DNA of 64,000 bases from Aristolochia californica. Its lineage: Eukaryota > Streptophyta > Magnoliopsida > Piperales > Aristolochiaceae. Position numbers and translations under genes: made by a program. The DNA is taken from NCBI GenBank assembly GCA_029961685.1, contig JARWKL010000014.1:24711137-24775136 (forward strand), in the 5' to 3' direction. This document shows positions 43,737-55,639 of this stretch, piece by piece (within the stretch, counting starts at the first letter, position 1; each line of letters begins with the position of its first letter). The notes under the pieces were generated by a model that saw only the letters and a program-made list of their open reading frames with translations, did no database searches and was not told where the DNA came from.

Positions 43737-46670
43737 ATTTACTGCTGCCAAATCTACCCATACTGTCGGAAATTAGTGGCACCAAATTTAGGGGAATGCA
43801 ATCATTTGAATAACTTATTTAATTAATTAGAATATTAATATATTTTAATTTTATATTAAATTATTTATTAGTGTGTTAACCATGTTTATTTTGGTTATTT
43901 ATGTTTACATCATATTTTTCATTTTGGGCACTAACATTAGAAACTATTTTCAATATACTTGAACTTGTCCACACTAATACCAATAAGTAATTCATTTTTA
44001 CTTTTATTTGAACTAGTTCATTCATTTTCACTTGAACTTTAACTTTAACCCGAAGTGCACTAACCCCCCTAAGCCAAATTTCAAATAAAGCCACATAAAT
44101 CCCTCACAATTAGGGGTAAAATAATTAATTTAATAAGAAATCTAAAATCATAAAAAAGAGGTTGAAAAAAACACTTAAAAATATCTAAAAATTATAAAAA
44201 GAAGTTGCGAAAAAAATGACCAAATTGACCCGGATTCTCTACTTAAGAATGACAACAAGTAATGAATTGAACATATAAGAGGTATTTGGTTACTTGTTTC
44301 AACTATCAGAACATTATCCACTTTGTTCAAAACGGATAAGGGTGCAAGGTCATTAGGGTTACAAGTGATAGATGAGGTGAATTCATAGGTGACTTATTGT
44401 AAAAAAAGATATAATCATAAAATTTTAAAACCTATGATACTCCAACAAAATAGAATAGCCGAAAGAAATATTAGATGAGTACGACAATGTTGAGTACATT
44501 TAATTTACCAATTTATTTTTAGGTTGAAACAGTTAATACTAGTTATTTCATATTCCTAAGGTTTTTTCTCATGGCATCCGTATGTATTTCATGGTATTAT
44601 CTCAAACTTAAAAGAATTTTTTCTGTGGTGCCAAAATCCCTTACGAACTAATGAATGTAAACAAACAGCACATCCTTCCACTAAAATAGGTTGGAATGCC
44701 TGTACTAGCTTTTTCACTCGATTTTTGGGAATGGGACTTGCCGGTCCAAGATTGGAGCTGGCTAGCCCAAAAACTAAGGAATCCTGATTTTGAAAATTAA
44801 ACCTTAGGCGTCATCTTTGAATTCATCTAGTTCATTAACATGAACCAGGTGATGGTGCACCACTAATGACGTTAGAAGATAAACTAAGTAATGCAGGTGA
44901 AGTTCATCTCCTAATTCAAGTTGACTAAAAATATAGTTGAGGATTTAAAAGATAATAATTAAGTAGAGGTCTATGCAAGAAGAGTTAAACCAATTCATTA
45001 GAAATATATATATGGGAATTAGTCCATCTACTTACACATCAATTCTTTTCTTTGCAAACTTAAGTGTTATCATTAATTCAAAATATTGTACTCATTTTCG
45101 TTGAAAAGAAAGAATTCCATTGTTTGTGAATAGGTACCTATATAGATACGGTAAATCACAATTAGTGATTGTGACATTTTGAATATTGGTCGAAAGAAAT
45201 GGCTCTACATAGATGATTGTTGATCTCATTACTAAGGGATTAGATTTCAAAGTGTTCGTTAATCATTTGAGAAGTATGACCATCGTAATTAATTCTCCTT
45301 AAAGACCTGCCATGGAGGAGTAGTTGCAAAGAGGATTATTGGAGTTATAGTAGAGGAAGAAATTCGATAAAAGGCAACTAGTTCTAGCTTTTGCTAAATT
45401 TAAAAATTATGAAAATTCAAATTTAATTTTTGGGACAACAAATAGTTCAAGGGAATGCAAATATAAGTAAGTTAAATCTTAGAATCAACTTTGACAACCT
45501 AAATAATGATTTAAAATCTTAGTAAAAATTGCCCAATAGAGTGATAATTTGAAAAGTTTACGAATGGTTTGTTGAACTACAACGAATGATTTTAAAGAAC
45601 AAAGAAAATACAATCAAGGACAGGACCATTTGCAAATCAAGGTTCAAAGAAGCATTCTAGTTTGTGTAAAATAATTATTAATCAAGGTAAATAGGCTCTA
45701 ACTCAAGTTTAAGCTAATATATTAAAGAATTTAAAAATAAGGTTCAATATTGTTCATCTCATGTGAGAAACAAGCCAATCATACAATGGATTTAAAAATA
45801 AGACGTCTAATTAACTTCTTAAACCTTGACTATAATTCTAATGATCAAAGCACTTGAAATCAATAAGGACTTAGTTATGATAATTGATAGATTTAAAAAG
45901 AAGCTGGTGTACTTAGTTTTTTTTTAAAAAAAACTTGATAGATTGACCTTTTAATCACCAATCCGACTTTCAAATATAATCTCAAAGTGTATGAGCAATT
46001 TGAAAAGGTTTGTAATCACTATAGCATGCTTCTTTGGTGAATTGAGGTGAGAAATCTCATAAATAACGAAGCTCTAACATTCTAAAACTGAGTCATTAGA
46101 TTGTAAAATATGCCTTCTCACTATTTGTAAGGAAATATTAAATCCTTGATAAAATTGCAAATAAATACTTGAAATTCTTGGTTGAGTTGATAAATATAAC
46201 AATAGGTCACTTATAAAGTTTGGATGAAACTCAAAATTTACTTTTTTCTTATTCTAGGCACCACCATTAGAGTGCTAGGACATCGTTCGAATGCTAAGGC
46301 CTCCTGAAAACATTTTTTGTTTTAATTACCATTCCAATATCAGGGATTTTAGGCATTAGAATCCCGCCCTTTTTATGCATTTATCTCCTTTTTGTAGCTC
46401 TACCATTTGAATGCACTAAGTTGCTAAGGCTTAAAATGATTTTAAAATCTATACAATCTTCACTCAAAACACATTATTAGTTTTAAATTATTATTATTAA
46501 TAAAACTTGGTGAGAAGAGGATCTTGAAACCAATATTTTCCTAATACCTACTAATGAAACAATTAAGCTCCAATGGGTGTGACTCAAATAGGGAAGAACA
46601 AGGAAAAAGCTTAAAACACAATTCAATAGTAAGATGGTTATGAATGCAACAAATAAGTTGTGCTTTTCTT
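43737..46670. other. Intergenic stretch upstream of ispD, mostly unassigned
   Basis: AT-rich with no convincing long coding frame. The only recognisable coding remnant is a copia tail near 45213-45281. The ispD promoter must lie at its left end (43578 to about 44000); no clear TATA box was picked out. Confidence 0.5.
45213..45281 (+). pseudogene. Degenerate copia RNase H C-terminal remnant
   Basis: The plus strand reads MIVDLITKGLDFKVFVNHL, close to the usual copia ending (DPLTKGL..KVF..H). The surroundings are too decayed to define an element. Confidence 0.4.
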
Positions 46671-46678
46671 GTTCCATA

Positions 46679-47293
46679 TAGGGGTAGCATTGAGCCAAAC
46701 AAGCTCGCATACCGTTCAAACTCGGTTCAATTCAGTTTTTACTTGAGATCAGTTCAAGTTTGAACTTGGAATAAAGCTCATTAAGTATAACAAATAAAAC
46801 ACTAGATTTTTCAATTTTGACCTATTAGCTCGTGAGCCGACTTGTTAGCATAGATTTTTATGGAAGTACCTTTTATCCTAAGTGTTCTAATTAGTTCCCT
46901 CTTTAGTTGGATGATGATTGTTCATGTGTACCTCAAACATCAAAGATGATCGGTCATTCAACCCTTTCGGGTCCCTCAATATTCGATGCGACTGCTTACC
47001 AATGGAATAAATGCTATTGATGAATAAGTTTACTATTTCTATTAGGTCTATTAAATTGGTGACTGTACATTAGTATGCTCCATTATAAAGTCATGGACTC
47101 CTCTACAATAACAGGCAATTCAATAGTATTAAGTTCATCACCATATTATCTCTATTCAATTTTGTAATTTTTTGTGTAGTTTTAATTGTTTGTTGAACTC
47201 GAACCTAACTTGAGCTCTATCTTGAAGTTTTAAGGTTAAAACAAGCTCAAACTAGCATAAGTTCGAGCTTGGTTCAGCTCGATGTTACCCCTA
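46679..47293. mobile_element. Non-autonomous hAT-type element, 615 bp
   Basis: The left end TAGGGGTAGCATTGAGC and right end GCTCGATGTTACCCCTA are inverted repeats, and similarity continues inward (AAGCTCG). The flanks GTTCCATA (46671-46678) and GTTCCATC (47294-47301) are an 8-bp target duplication with one mismatch, the hAT hallmark. The interior has no transposase. Confidence 0.8.
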
Positions 47294-47301
47294 GTTCCAT
47301 C

Positions 47302-47891
47302 TACATATGTAGAGAATCATAGAGGGGGCTAGGTTGGGCTCCGAGTGAAAGAGAAAGAGAGGCACCTTCCCCTCCCCTTTCTCCAATGAGGAAGGAAGCA
47401 AGAAGCTCCCTCCCTTTTTCACCAAATCACAAATTTCTATCATTATTATTCAATTTATTTAATTTTTTAGTTTTTAAAATATATATTTTAACTATAATTA
47501 CTAAAATACCCTTCAAATTTTATGAAATTCATCAATTGTATTTTTAATTTGGCCGTACAATGAATTATGGCATCTAAGTGGCTGTATTTGCAAATACAGT
47601 ATCTAATCAGACCATATTCGAAAATAATATTTTATAATAAAACAAGATAGCTAACAATACCATCCATCATCAATCTCAAAGAGCTTCGACAGCAGCGAAC
47701 GGGAGGAAGTCCATCGCGGAGAAAGAGAAGCGGCGATAACAAGAAGAGGAGGTCCAATGGAGAAAGAGAGTTCCAGTTCCAACAACAGATGACCAAATGA
47801 TGTTCAAAGAGGAAAAAGAGCTTCCACAATTACGAATGAAAGGAGATAAGCAAACAAAGAAGGATCAGCTTCAGTCTTCGATCCATTTGGT
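47302..47891. other. Unassigned stretch between the hAT element and the tandem duplication
   Basis: Contains a purine-rich segment (47340-47420) and AT-rich DNA. No coding or element signature is seen. Confidence 0.5.
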
Positions 47892-48445
47892 ATTTTTTTT
47901 TGTGACTTATTAAAATACTCATTAATTCCGTGTATATAAAAGATTTGATCAAATCTAATCAATTTGTTAATGAGATCGAGTTTTAAGAATTTGGAGGTGG
48001 TTCGCTCGTCGTTCTCAGTTGCCGATCGTGAGCTAGCTGACGGGCTGTTTTCCGTACTTTTCTTCCAGCTGCTTGATAGAAAAGATCCTGAAGGAAAAGA
48101 GCGGGTTTGGTAGCAGTTTACTCGAGAATACCTTCGAGCAAATGTATCTTGCAAGCCTTCGGTTTTTTTTTTTTTTTTTTTTTTTTTGTGACATATTAAA
48201 ATACTCATTAATTCTGTCTGTATAAAAGATTTTATCAAATCTAATCAATTTGTTAATGAGATCGAGTTTTAAGAATTCGGAGGTGGTTCGCTCGTCATTA
48301 TCAGTTGCCGATCCGAGCCAACTGACGGGCTTTTTTCCGTACTTTTCTTCCAGCAGCTTCATAGAAAAAGATCCTGAAGGAAAAGGGGCGGGTTTGGTAG
48401 CAGTTTACTCGAGAACACCTTCGGGCATGCATCTCGCAAGCATTT
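47892..48445. repeat. Tandem duplication of about 280 bp
   Basis: Copies at 47892-48162 and 48163-48445 align along their length with scattered changes and small indels. Each starts with a T tract (8-9 T in the first, 25 T at 48163-48187 in the second). On the minus strand the unit reads partly open (KLLEEKYGKKPVS) and ends in poly(A). I do not recognise a gene. Confidence 0.85.
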
Positions 48446-48880
48446 GTCTGGTGAGGAAAAATCCGCCAACTCGGACTTTTTAATAATGCAAATGTCTGGT
48501 GATCTAACCAGAAATCGGACGGGCTACCCAACACTTCAAATTAAGAAGACCGTCGCTTGTGCAGGGATACAATTTTTGAGGCCCTCTTAGTGCCCTTTGT
48601 AAGTTTCACTTACACAGCGTAAAATGTGTTAAAACCCGTTAATGCCCTCCATAAGTTGGGAGTGAAAGTAAATTACAAATGTAATATATTTTCCCCCATT
48701 TTATGCATAAAGAGATAGAAAGTGAATTCAGAGGGGTCAAGCAATGAATTCACTTTCCCTCCATCAATTACGTCTGGCTGTCGGGAGAGCAATCAAACAA
48801 AACATTTTTGGGGCAAAAAAAATTTTGTGCTCTCGCTCGCGACTTCTGCTCTCCTCGATGCTCACTGATTCTCTTCCTCT

Positions 48881-48904
48881 CCCCCCCCCCCCCCCCCCCC
48901 CCCC
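48881..48904. repeat. Poly(C) tract, 24 bases
   Basis: An uninterrupted run of C at 48881-48904, upstream of the PPR pseudogene. G24 on the other strand could form a G-quadruplex. Confidence 0.95.
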
Positions 48905-49082
48905 GCCTTCCTTCTCTGCAACCTCTCCGACTTGATTCAAAAGAAACTAAGTAAACCCTTCTTCCTGGAAAAAGTTTTCTTCTTTTTGTGTATCTCTCGA
49001 CCATAGAACAACGTTGAATCCTCCCTCTTCGTCTCTTCCAAGTTCAAGTCAAGGTTTTTCTTTTGCTGGTTGGTTGTGCTTC

Positions 49083-50389
49083 TCTATATGGTTTCACATG
49101 ACGCTACCCTGCTGCAGCTCGAAGGAACAGCGGGATTGGAGATGCGCCATTCGTATCTTCCGATGGATTAAGTCTCAGAAGGATTATGTGTCAAACGTTA
49201 TTCACTATAATGTCGTCTTGCGGATTCTTGGTAGGGCGCAATAGTGGGATGAGCTTCGTCTTTGTTGGATTGAAATGGCAAGAGATTGTGTCTTTCCCAC
49301 CAATAACACTTATGGAATGATAATTGATATTTATGGGAAAATGGGACTATTACTTGAATCACTGTTGTAGGTCAAACATATGAAAATGAGGGGAATTTTC
49401 CCTGACGAAGTTACTATGAAGACTGTTCTCCAGGTTCTAAAAGATGCTGGTGAGTTTGATCGAGCTGATCGTTTCAACAAGGACTGGTGTATGGACCGAG
49501 TTCAACTGGAGAATCTTGAATTTGAGTCTGTTGATTTGGATTCAGTTATGGCTCCAATGAGTCTTAAACATTTTTTGTCTACAGAGTTTTTTAAGGTTGG
49601 TGGACGCATTCAACCTTCAAAAATTTTGTCTTCTGATGAACAGGGTTCAAACCGAAAGCCTCAGATGGTTGCAACTTACAACACTTTGATTGACTTGTAT
49701 GGAAGGGCAGGTCGTCTGGAGGATGCTTCAGATGCTTTTGCAGAGATGTTGAGGTTATGGGTAGAGCCTGATACATTTACTTTTAACACCATGATCCATA
49801 TTTGTGGGTCTCATGGACATCTGTCTGAATCGGTGTCTTTGCTCAATAAAATGGAAGAGAAGGGGTTTAAACTTATACTAAAACTTATAATATCTTCTTG
49901 TCTTTATATAATGATGTTGGTGATATTGAAGCTGTATTTAAAAGTTATACGAAGATCAAAGAGTCTCGTCTCTATCCTGATACCATTACATATAGAACAG
50001 TAGTCTAGATATTGTGCAAGAGAAAGATGGTTGAAGAAGTGGATAATGTATTAGAGGAAATAGAGAGAGTTCATATAGATGTTGACCAACAATTGCTGCC
50101 TCTTGTTATGGATTTGTACATTAACGAGGGGTTGTTGCAAAAGAAAAAACTCTTGTTTTGACAAGCACTGTACTAGGGAAGGGGTCTCATAAAAAAATTA
50201 TATTGCAATCATGGATGTCTATGCAGAGAGAAGCCTCTGGTCCGAAGCTGAAGCAATATTTAGTGGAATATAATGTGATGATAAAGGCATATGGGAAAGC
50301 TAGGCTCTATGACAAAGCCCTATCTGTGTTCGGGAGCATGAGAAGTTCTGGAACTTGGCCAGATGAGTGTACATATAATGAACATGAAG
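49083..50389 (+). pseudogene. Pentatricopeptide-repeat (PPR) protein pseudogene
   Basis: PPR proteins bind organellar RNA. P-type repeats are evident: VIHYNVVLRILGRAQ, NNTYGMIIDIYGKMG, GIFPDEVTMKTVLQVLKDAG, VATYNTLIDLYGRAGRLEDA, FTFNTMIHICGSHGHLSES, and EYNVMIKAYGKA near 50265. The order and spacing resemble the large Arabidopsis P-class protein encoded by At1g73710 (from memory, not searched). In-frame TAGs at 49242-49244 and 49368-49370, a frameshift near 49878 and more stops after 50000 disable it. It ends at a TWPDECTYN repeat start (about 50386), then joins unrelated sequence. Confidence 0.85.
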
Positions 50390-50523
50390 GCAGTGATAGT
50401 GGTGATGATGTTAAGGATGACGTGGACACTCAAAGAAGTACTCAGAGGGAGTTTGCAATACAATCTGCAAGAGCATCGTATTTTCGAGATGTATTTGCAA
50501 TTCAGATGTGGCAAAATTATTGA
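50385..50523 (+). pseudogene. Possible PIF/Harbinger-type protein C-terminal fragment
   Basis: Fused in frame after the PPR relic. An acidic stretch (DSGDDVKDDVD) leads to FRDVFAIQMWQNY and a stop. The ending resembles plant Harbinger-type transposase tails (RD.IA..MW..Y). Very short, so tentative. Confidence 0.35.
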
Positions 50524-51065
50524 CTATTATGTTTTAATGCCATTAAATATTTTTTGTGTTGTATTTTGTACGTACAATTGTAATTTTTTTATATTAAATA
50601 GGTGATTGAGTTATATTTGTATTATTTATTTATTATTATTATTACGATGATTGTGTAGTATGCTGTGTAGTACAATATTTGTGTAAATATTTTACTTTTT
50701 ATAAATTATATTAGTAAATTAATATTATTTTGATATTACTAATATATATTAAGTTAATAACTATTTTATAATATCTTTTTTATATAATTATTTCATATTT
50801 AGATATTATAAAATTACAATTTGATTATAGTTTTAATAATATAAAATTAAGCATTTGTGTAATTGTTATATTTAATATATTTTCTTTATTAACTAATATT
50901 AATTTAATTTTTTGAATGTCATATAATAAAATATTTTATTTAAGAAATAATCTATCTACACTTTACACCGCACTTTACATTGTGCACACTAATACAAACA
51001 AGTACTTTTATACTGCACTTTCCATTGCGCACACTAACACGAATCCAGCTAAGACTTCTGGCAAG
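50524..51065. other. AT-rich unassigned stretch
   Basis: Strongly AT-rich with long runs of TATTAT and AATATT; no coding or element signature is seen. Confidence 0.6.
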
Positions 51066-51070
51066 TTACA

Positions 51071-51371
51071 TGTTATGGTCCTGGGTTAAGTACTTATGCA
51101 TTCCACTCCTAACAGGCCGGTCTTTTGGGATGTATTGGCTAGGTGCTTATCATTTGGTATCAGAGCAGGCGCTACGTCCTAAGTTCGACTCCCGTGTGGG
51201 GCGTGTGTGTGTGTTAATCTCGGACGTCCCAATAGCTGTGTGTGTTAATCCCGGCCGCCATGGTCGTCGGCTCATAAAGGTGGGTGTACTGTTATGGTCC
51301 TGGGTTAAGTACCTATGTCTTCCACTCCTAACAGGCAGGTCTTTTGGGATGTATTGGCTAGGTGCTTATCA
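51071..51371 (+). mobile_element. Miniature LTR element TRIM-A, copy 1 (301 bp, 82-bp LTRs)
   Basis: LTRs are 51071-51152 and 51290-51371, both 82 bp, TGTTATGG to TTATCA. A plus-strand primer-binding site TGGTATCAGAGC starts 2 nt after the first LTR (51155-51166), and a purine-rich tract (AGGTGGGTG) precedes the second. A perfect TTACA target duplication flanks it (51066-51070 and 51372-51376). The interior is 137 bp and non-coding. In size it fits the SMART/TRIM class. Confidence 0.92.
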
Positions 51372-51376
51372 TTACA

Positions 51377-52017
51377 AATAAGTGAGGAGTTTATATTCTT
51401 TGAATTTAATAAGGCTGGATTTCAATGAATACAAAATACTTTTAGAAAAAGTATTATTACATGCACTTGGGATATTCTAAGGTGGGTGTAGAACATGTTT
51501 TCTTCTACTTCGTGTAGAAGATTTATTAGTCAAAAAATGCTTGGCTGAAAAAAAAAGAGTTCCTACAGAAATGTCGATCATCGAAGAAACAAAATGGTAT
51601 CATTATGAAAAAAATACATTATTATGAGAAGTATGTAACTACGCCGCAAACAAAAAAGTATGCCTTGGTGAAGCATATCCAACTTGAATGACAATGTGTT
51701 GTCGATAAAAAAAAGTGCCACCACAATGTTTGTCATATGCAGTGGAGGAATGCAATTTTTTTGTCACAAAAAACTTAGCAACAGAAACAAAATGGAGTTT
51801 TTTATGTTATTTTCTCCTTTTTTAGAAGTAAATACATTTTAAATTGTTTTCTTTTGAAAAACAATTATGCTAGTTTCTATTATGTAGATTCTAGAAAGGT
51901 CAACGTAACGTCACTGGTGTAATACTAGTAAAATTTGATACCCTTAAATTTAAAAATAAAATTCTCAAGGGAAGGTGAAAACACCTCCACTATTTTTTAT
52001 ATTGCTTTTATGTGAAA
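51377..52017. other. Unassigned stretch
   Basis: AT-rich. No coding region is recognised until the copia RT fragment at 52018. Confidence 0.5.
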
Positions 52018-52104
52018 AACTTTGACGACTCCTACATCATACTACTGCTATATGTTGATGACATGTTGATAGCAGGTGTTTGCAAACAAGAAATAGTTTG
52101 CAGG
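52018..52104 (+). pseudogene. Copia reverse transcriptase fragment, left of EPRV C
   Basis: The plus strand reads FDDSYIILLLYVDDMLIAG followed by KQEI, the catalytic YVDD segment of copia RT. The continuation (RELSKKFAMKD) resumes at 57545 on the far side of EPRV C. Confidence 0.8.
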
Positions 52105-52109
52105 CACGT

Positions 52110-52573
52110 CCGTTTCTCTTATGAAGGATTCGTTATAACCACTTCCTTTCCAGCTCAAGATTGGTAGGTAGAAGCCCCTAATTCCCATGTCCTCTAGGAA
52201 ATCTCAACTTAGTCTAGCATGACCATAGAAATCCCGGTTTGACCTTTACTCAGTTGAGTAATACAGTCATTTGTCTGCTTGTTTGAAGTAGTCGTTATGG
52301 CTTCTTTTTCTAGCTGTGGAGATCCAGTAGAAGTCTTGGAAGAACTTGGTGATTCACGCCGTTTATGTAGTTCTTGCAGGTCGTTAATTAATTGTTTAAC
52401 CTTATCTGTAAGTCCTCAGCATTAAACCCGAATCAGGTACAATTCTCATCAATATCCCCTCGTTTTGAAAGAACTAGGAGATTGTCGAACAGAGATTGTA
52501 GGGTAGAGAGTAATACCGTAAGAGTGGTAATTGCTGCTACGAGATCATGCAAGCATTCGCTGAGTGGATCCAT
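52110..52573 (-). pseudogene. EPRV C ORF2, N-terminal part
   Basis: Begins at an ATG at 52573-52571. The first ~45 codons match the start of ORF2 in copies A and B (LSTLQSLFDNLL), then several stops follow. Truncated at the junction with copia sequence. Function unknown. Confidence 0.6.
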
Positions 52574-52619
52574 TGCCATTTTTCCTGTCTATAACACAAG
52601 CAAATTCTTGTGTCAAAGT

Positions 52620-53850
52620 ATCAGGTAGATAATTATTTTCTCCGTTAATATGTTCAATAGTAAAAGAGAATTGAAAACCCCATTTTTACCATTGGAGTAA
52701 CTGTCCTCAGCAAAGGGAGTCTTCGAGGTTTCTTTTCATGAAACCTACAAATTTTTTACAGTCGGTACGTACTTAAAATTCTTTAGGTGCAAGATATATA
52801 AATTATGTCTTGATACCATTTTTTTCAATTAAAATTTCTTCCTCGTAAGAATGATAATTTATTTATGCTAATTTGAATGTTCCAGAAGTGTATTTACATG
52901 TTTTGAATCATTGTTTTTACATTTTAATACAGCTGCCCAAGTGTAATATGAAGCATCTGTTTCTAAAATATGGAATGCATTTGGATCAGGTAACGTTAAG
53001 GTAGGAAGTTCAGTTAACATTTGTTTGATCCTAATGACTCTTGTATTGCCTTTGAGAGTCCATTCCCATTTAACGGTTTTTTTTTAACTTCTGCTAAAAA
53101 GGTTTTTGAACCTCTGCTAAATTTTTAATAAATTGTTTAGCATATGTAAAGCATCCTAAAAACCTTTGAAGTTGTTTTATATCTTCTATATCATTTGGAA
53201 ATGAAGATATTTTTTCGAGAATATGATTTTGGAGAATTATTTCTCCCGAGAAAATGTTTAATCCCAAGAAATCTATCTTAGTACAAAACATTTCAATTTT
53301 CTTTTTGTTGCGTGCAATTCCAACATTTATAGGGCTTCTAAAACCTGTATTAATTGTTTTGTATGTTGTTCTCTTGTTTCAGAGAAAACTAAGATGTCTT
53401 CAACATACACCATACAAAATTTAAAGAATGGTTTCAGGATATCATTCATCCTTCTTGGGAAGATGTTAGGAGCTTGTTTTAGCCCGAAGGGCATTACAAG
53501 CCATTCATATTGCTCGGAGGGACAACTGAAAGCTATCAGTGGGATGGCACATTCGGTAAGACGAATTTGTCAAAATCCTGATTTGTAATCAAATTTGGAA
53601 AACCATTATTTTCCTCTGATGGATGCAATTAATCGTTCCTTGTCAGGGAGATAATAACCATCCATTTTTGCGGCTTCATTAACTTTTTTATAGTTAATGA
53701 TTATTCTTACTTTTTCACGTTTTATCTTTGCATGGTTTCTAACCAGAAATGCAGGAGAAGTGTGCTGAGAATGACTTGCTCGTATAGCAAATCATTTATT
53801 TGAATAGAGAATTCCTCAACATTGAAAGGTATATGAACCATTGGTTTTAC
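52620..53850 (-). pseudogene. EPRV C reverse transcriptase and RNase H
   Basis: The 53291-53094 piece is the RT thumb, with KIDFLGLNIFSGEIILQNHI and KQLQRFLGCFTYAKQFI. The region 53420-53380 covers the catalytic loop in a broken frame. RNase H follows with multiple stops. The best-preserved RT thumb of the three copies. Confidence 0.75.
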
Positions 53851-54189
53851 TCAAATTTCCTTTTCAGGATCAATGAGTTTGAGATTTGCAAATGGCTTTT
53901 GTTTGAACCACCATTTTAAAGGTTTTTCAGAATAGGTTGATTCAAGAAGCATTTGACCTTCGGTGTCATAGGTTTCTGCGATGAGGAGGGATTCTAATGG
54001 TGGAACCTCTTCACCATGCTTGTTGTATTTTTTGAAGTGTTCATGGAGAGTTTGAGCATGTCCGGAAATTGCATAAGCCTCAAAGGGCTTAATGGCATAG
54101 GCAAATACAACATCTCCATTAATTTCACATATTGTATGACACTGTAGATGATAATATTTTGGTGTTTGTTCAACAGGGACGTGGAACAT
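53851..54189 (-). pseudogene. EPRV C protease-RT linker
   Basis: A 112-aa open piece (EPLKWWFKQKPF-like residues near its end) corresponding to 15200-14820 of copy B. It is absent from copy A. The protease active site just upstream (about 54440) reads LVDNRSTYY instead of LVDTGSTYY, so it is inactive. Confidence 0.6.
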
Positions 54190-54719
54190 TAACCAAGTAT
54201 TTCCTAGGACTAAATCTGATCATGTATTTATTGTTGTTCCTAGACTGAGTAATGAAGGAATAAAAAATCGTTCGCCTCCAATGTCGAGGTGAATTTTTGT
54301 TGCTTTACGTGGTAGTGTAAGACTTTCTCCTAAACCAATCGTGACTCAAGGAGGTTTTGGAAGAGTTTTTCAGAGAATGGTTGGAAGTAATGCATGTTGG
54401 GCTAGATAATAGGTACTTCTGTTATCAACTAGAGTATGAATATGAAATTTTTTATATCTTGGTAGTTTTAAGACGATAGTGATATAAGAATTTTCAAAAG
54501 AAATATGCTCAACATTTATCTGAATACTCATTCTTCAGATCCGGACCAGTCAGACATATTTTTTAGAATCTTCTAGTTCTGAAGATTATGTATTTATTTG
54601 AACTTTGTAAACTTCATCTTCAGATTGTATGTCATCGTAATGGCATACTTCTAATCCTTCATTTTTTGCAAGTACCATATAGGTGTTATATTGTCAATAT
54701 TTTGCGTCATATTCTTTTT

Positions 54720-55620
54720 CAAAGTGTGTAGCTAATGGTTCTGGCAATTTTGAATAGAAGATTGTTAGGTAATGTTTTGATATTCTGTTTTGAGTTTGTA
54801 GTAATAACTTGAAAACTCGCAATAATATTTTTCATATAAACAAATGTTATATATTTGTAACTTGTTTAGTTTCTGTAGTGTCTCTAGTCTAGTCCTAGAT
54901 TTGAGACTTTCATTTTTTGCTTCTAGGGAAGGATGAATGCCTAGAAATTCTTTTGAAAATTTTGTTACAATGGCTTTTAGTATTGAAACAATTGAAGTAC
55001 AACCTTTTGGTTTTGCCGTTTGGTTTTTAGGGAGCTTATCCCAACAATTGGCAACATTGCCTTGTAGGACGTGGGTAAAGAAGTTATATGCAGAATCTTT
55101 ATCCCATGGTTCATGCATGTTACCTGCATTTCTCATGCTTCTTTCCTAGTCTTTAAGGATTTTTTCTCCATCTTTTGGGCAATCTAGATTGAGATAAAAT
55201 CCAAAAGGGTTAATGCTATCTATTGGATAATGTCATTTATTAGTTTTGTTTGGATCAACAAAAGTATATTTTGTTGGATATCTTTGTCCTCCTAGTGAGA
55301 CTTTGGTGTGAGAATATCTGTTTTGGAAATTATCCTCAACTACAAAGTCTCTTTCTCTAGAAGATTCAACTTCGGAGTTTCCTTGAAGCCTTTTAAATCT
55401 TTTGCCGAGATCATCTGCAGGTTTGTCTTTTGCAGAATAATGTCCCTTTTTGGTAATTTCAGTCGCAACATTGTCCTTAGATCCCATGGCTTTGGATCAC
55501 TTTCTTCTTGTTTTTCTTTTTGTTTTTCCTTCTTGAACATAATAAATTGGTTGTTTACCAAAAGTCTTATATTATGCGTAGAATTCATTGTCTGAGGATG
55601 AAGTTATGCTTCAAGCCATC
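54720..55620 (-). pseudogene. EPRV C coat-protein region
   Basis: Pieces 55588-55340, 55487-55233 and 55136-54765; the last has NFFTHVLQGNVANCWDKLPK and LYEKYYCEFSSYYYKLK, matching copies A and B. The C-terminal zinc-knuckle part is missing here. Confidence 0.7.
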
Positions 55621-55639
55621 TTGAAACTTGATGGTTTCA

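Noticed and set aside
47892..48445. BAG-domain or other chaperone-related exon (KLLEEKYGKKPVS)
   Set aside because: Resemblance is too short, and the frame is not kept between the two tandem copies.
48733..49004. Short frames around the poly(C) run encoding proline or glycine stretches
   Set aside because: Driven by the homopolymer; no domain or start context.
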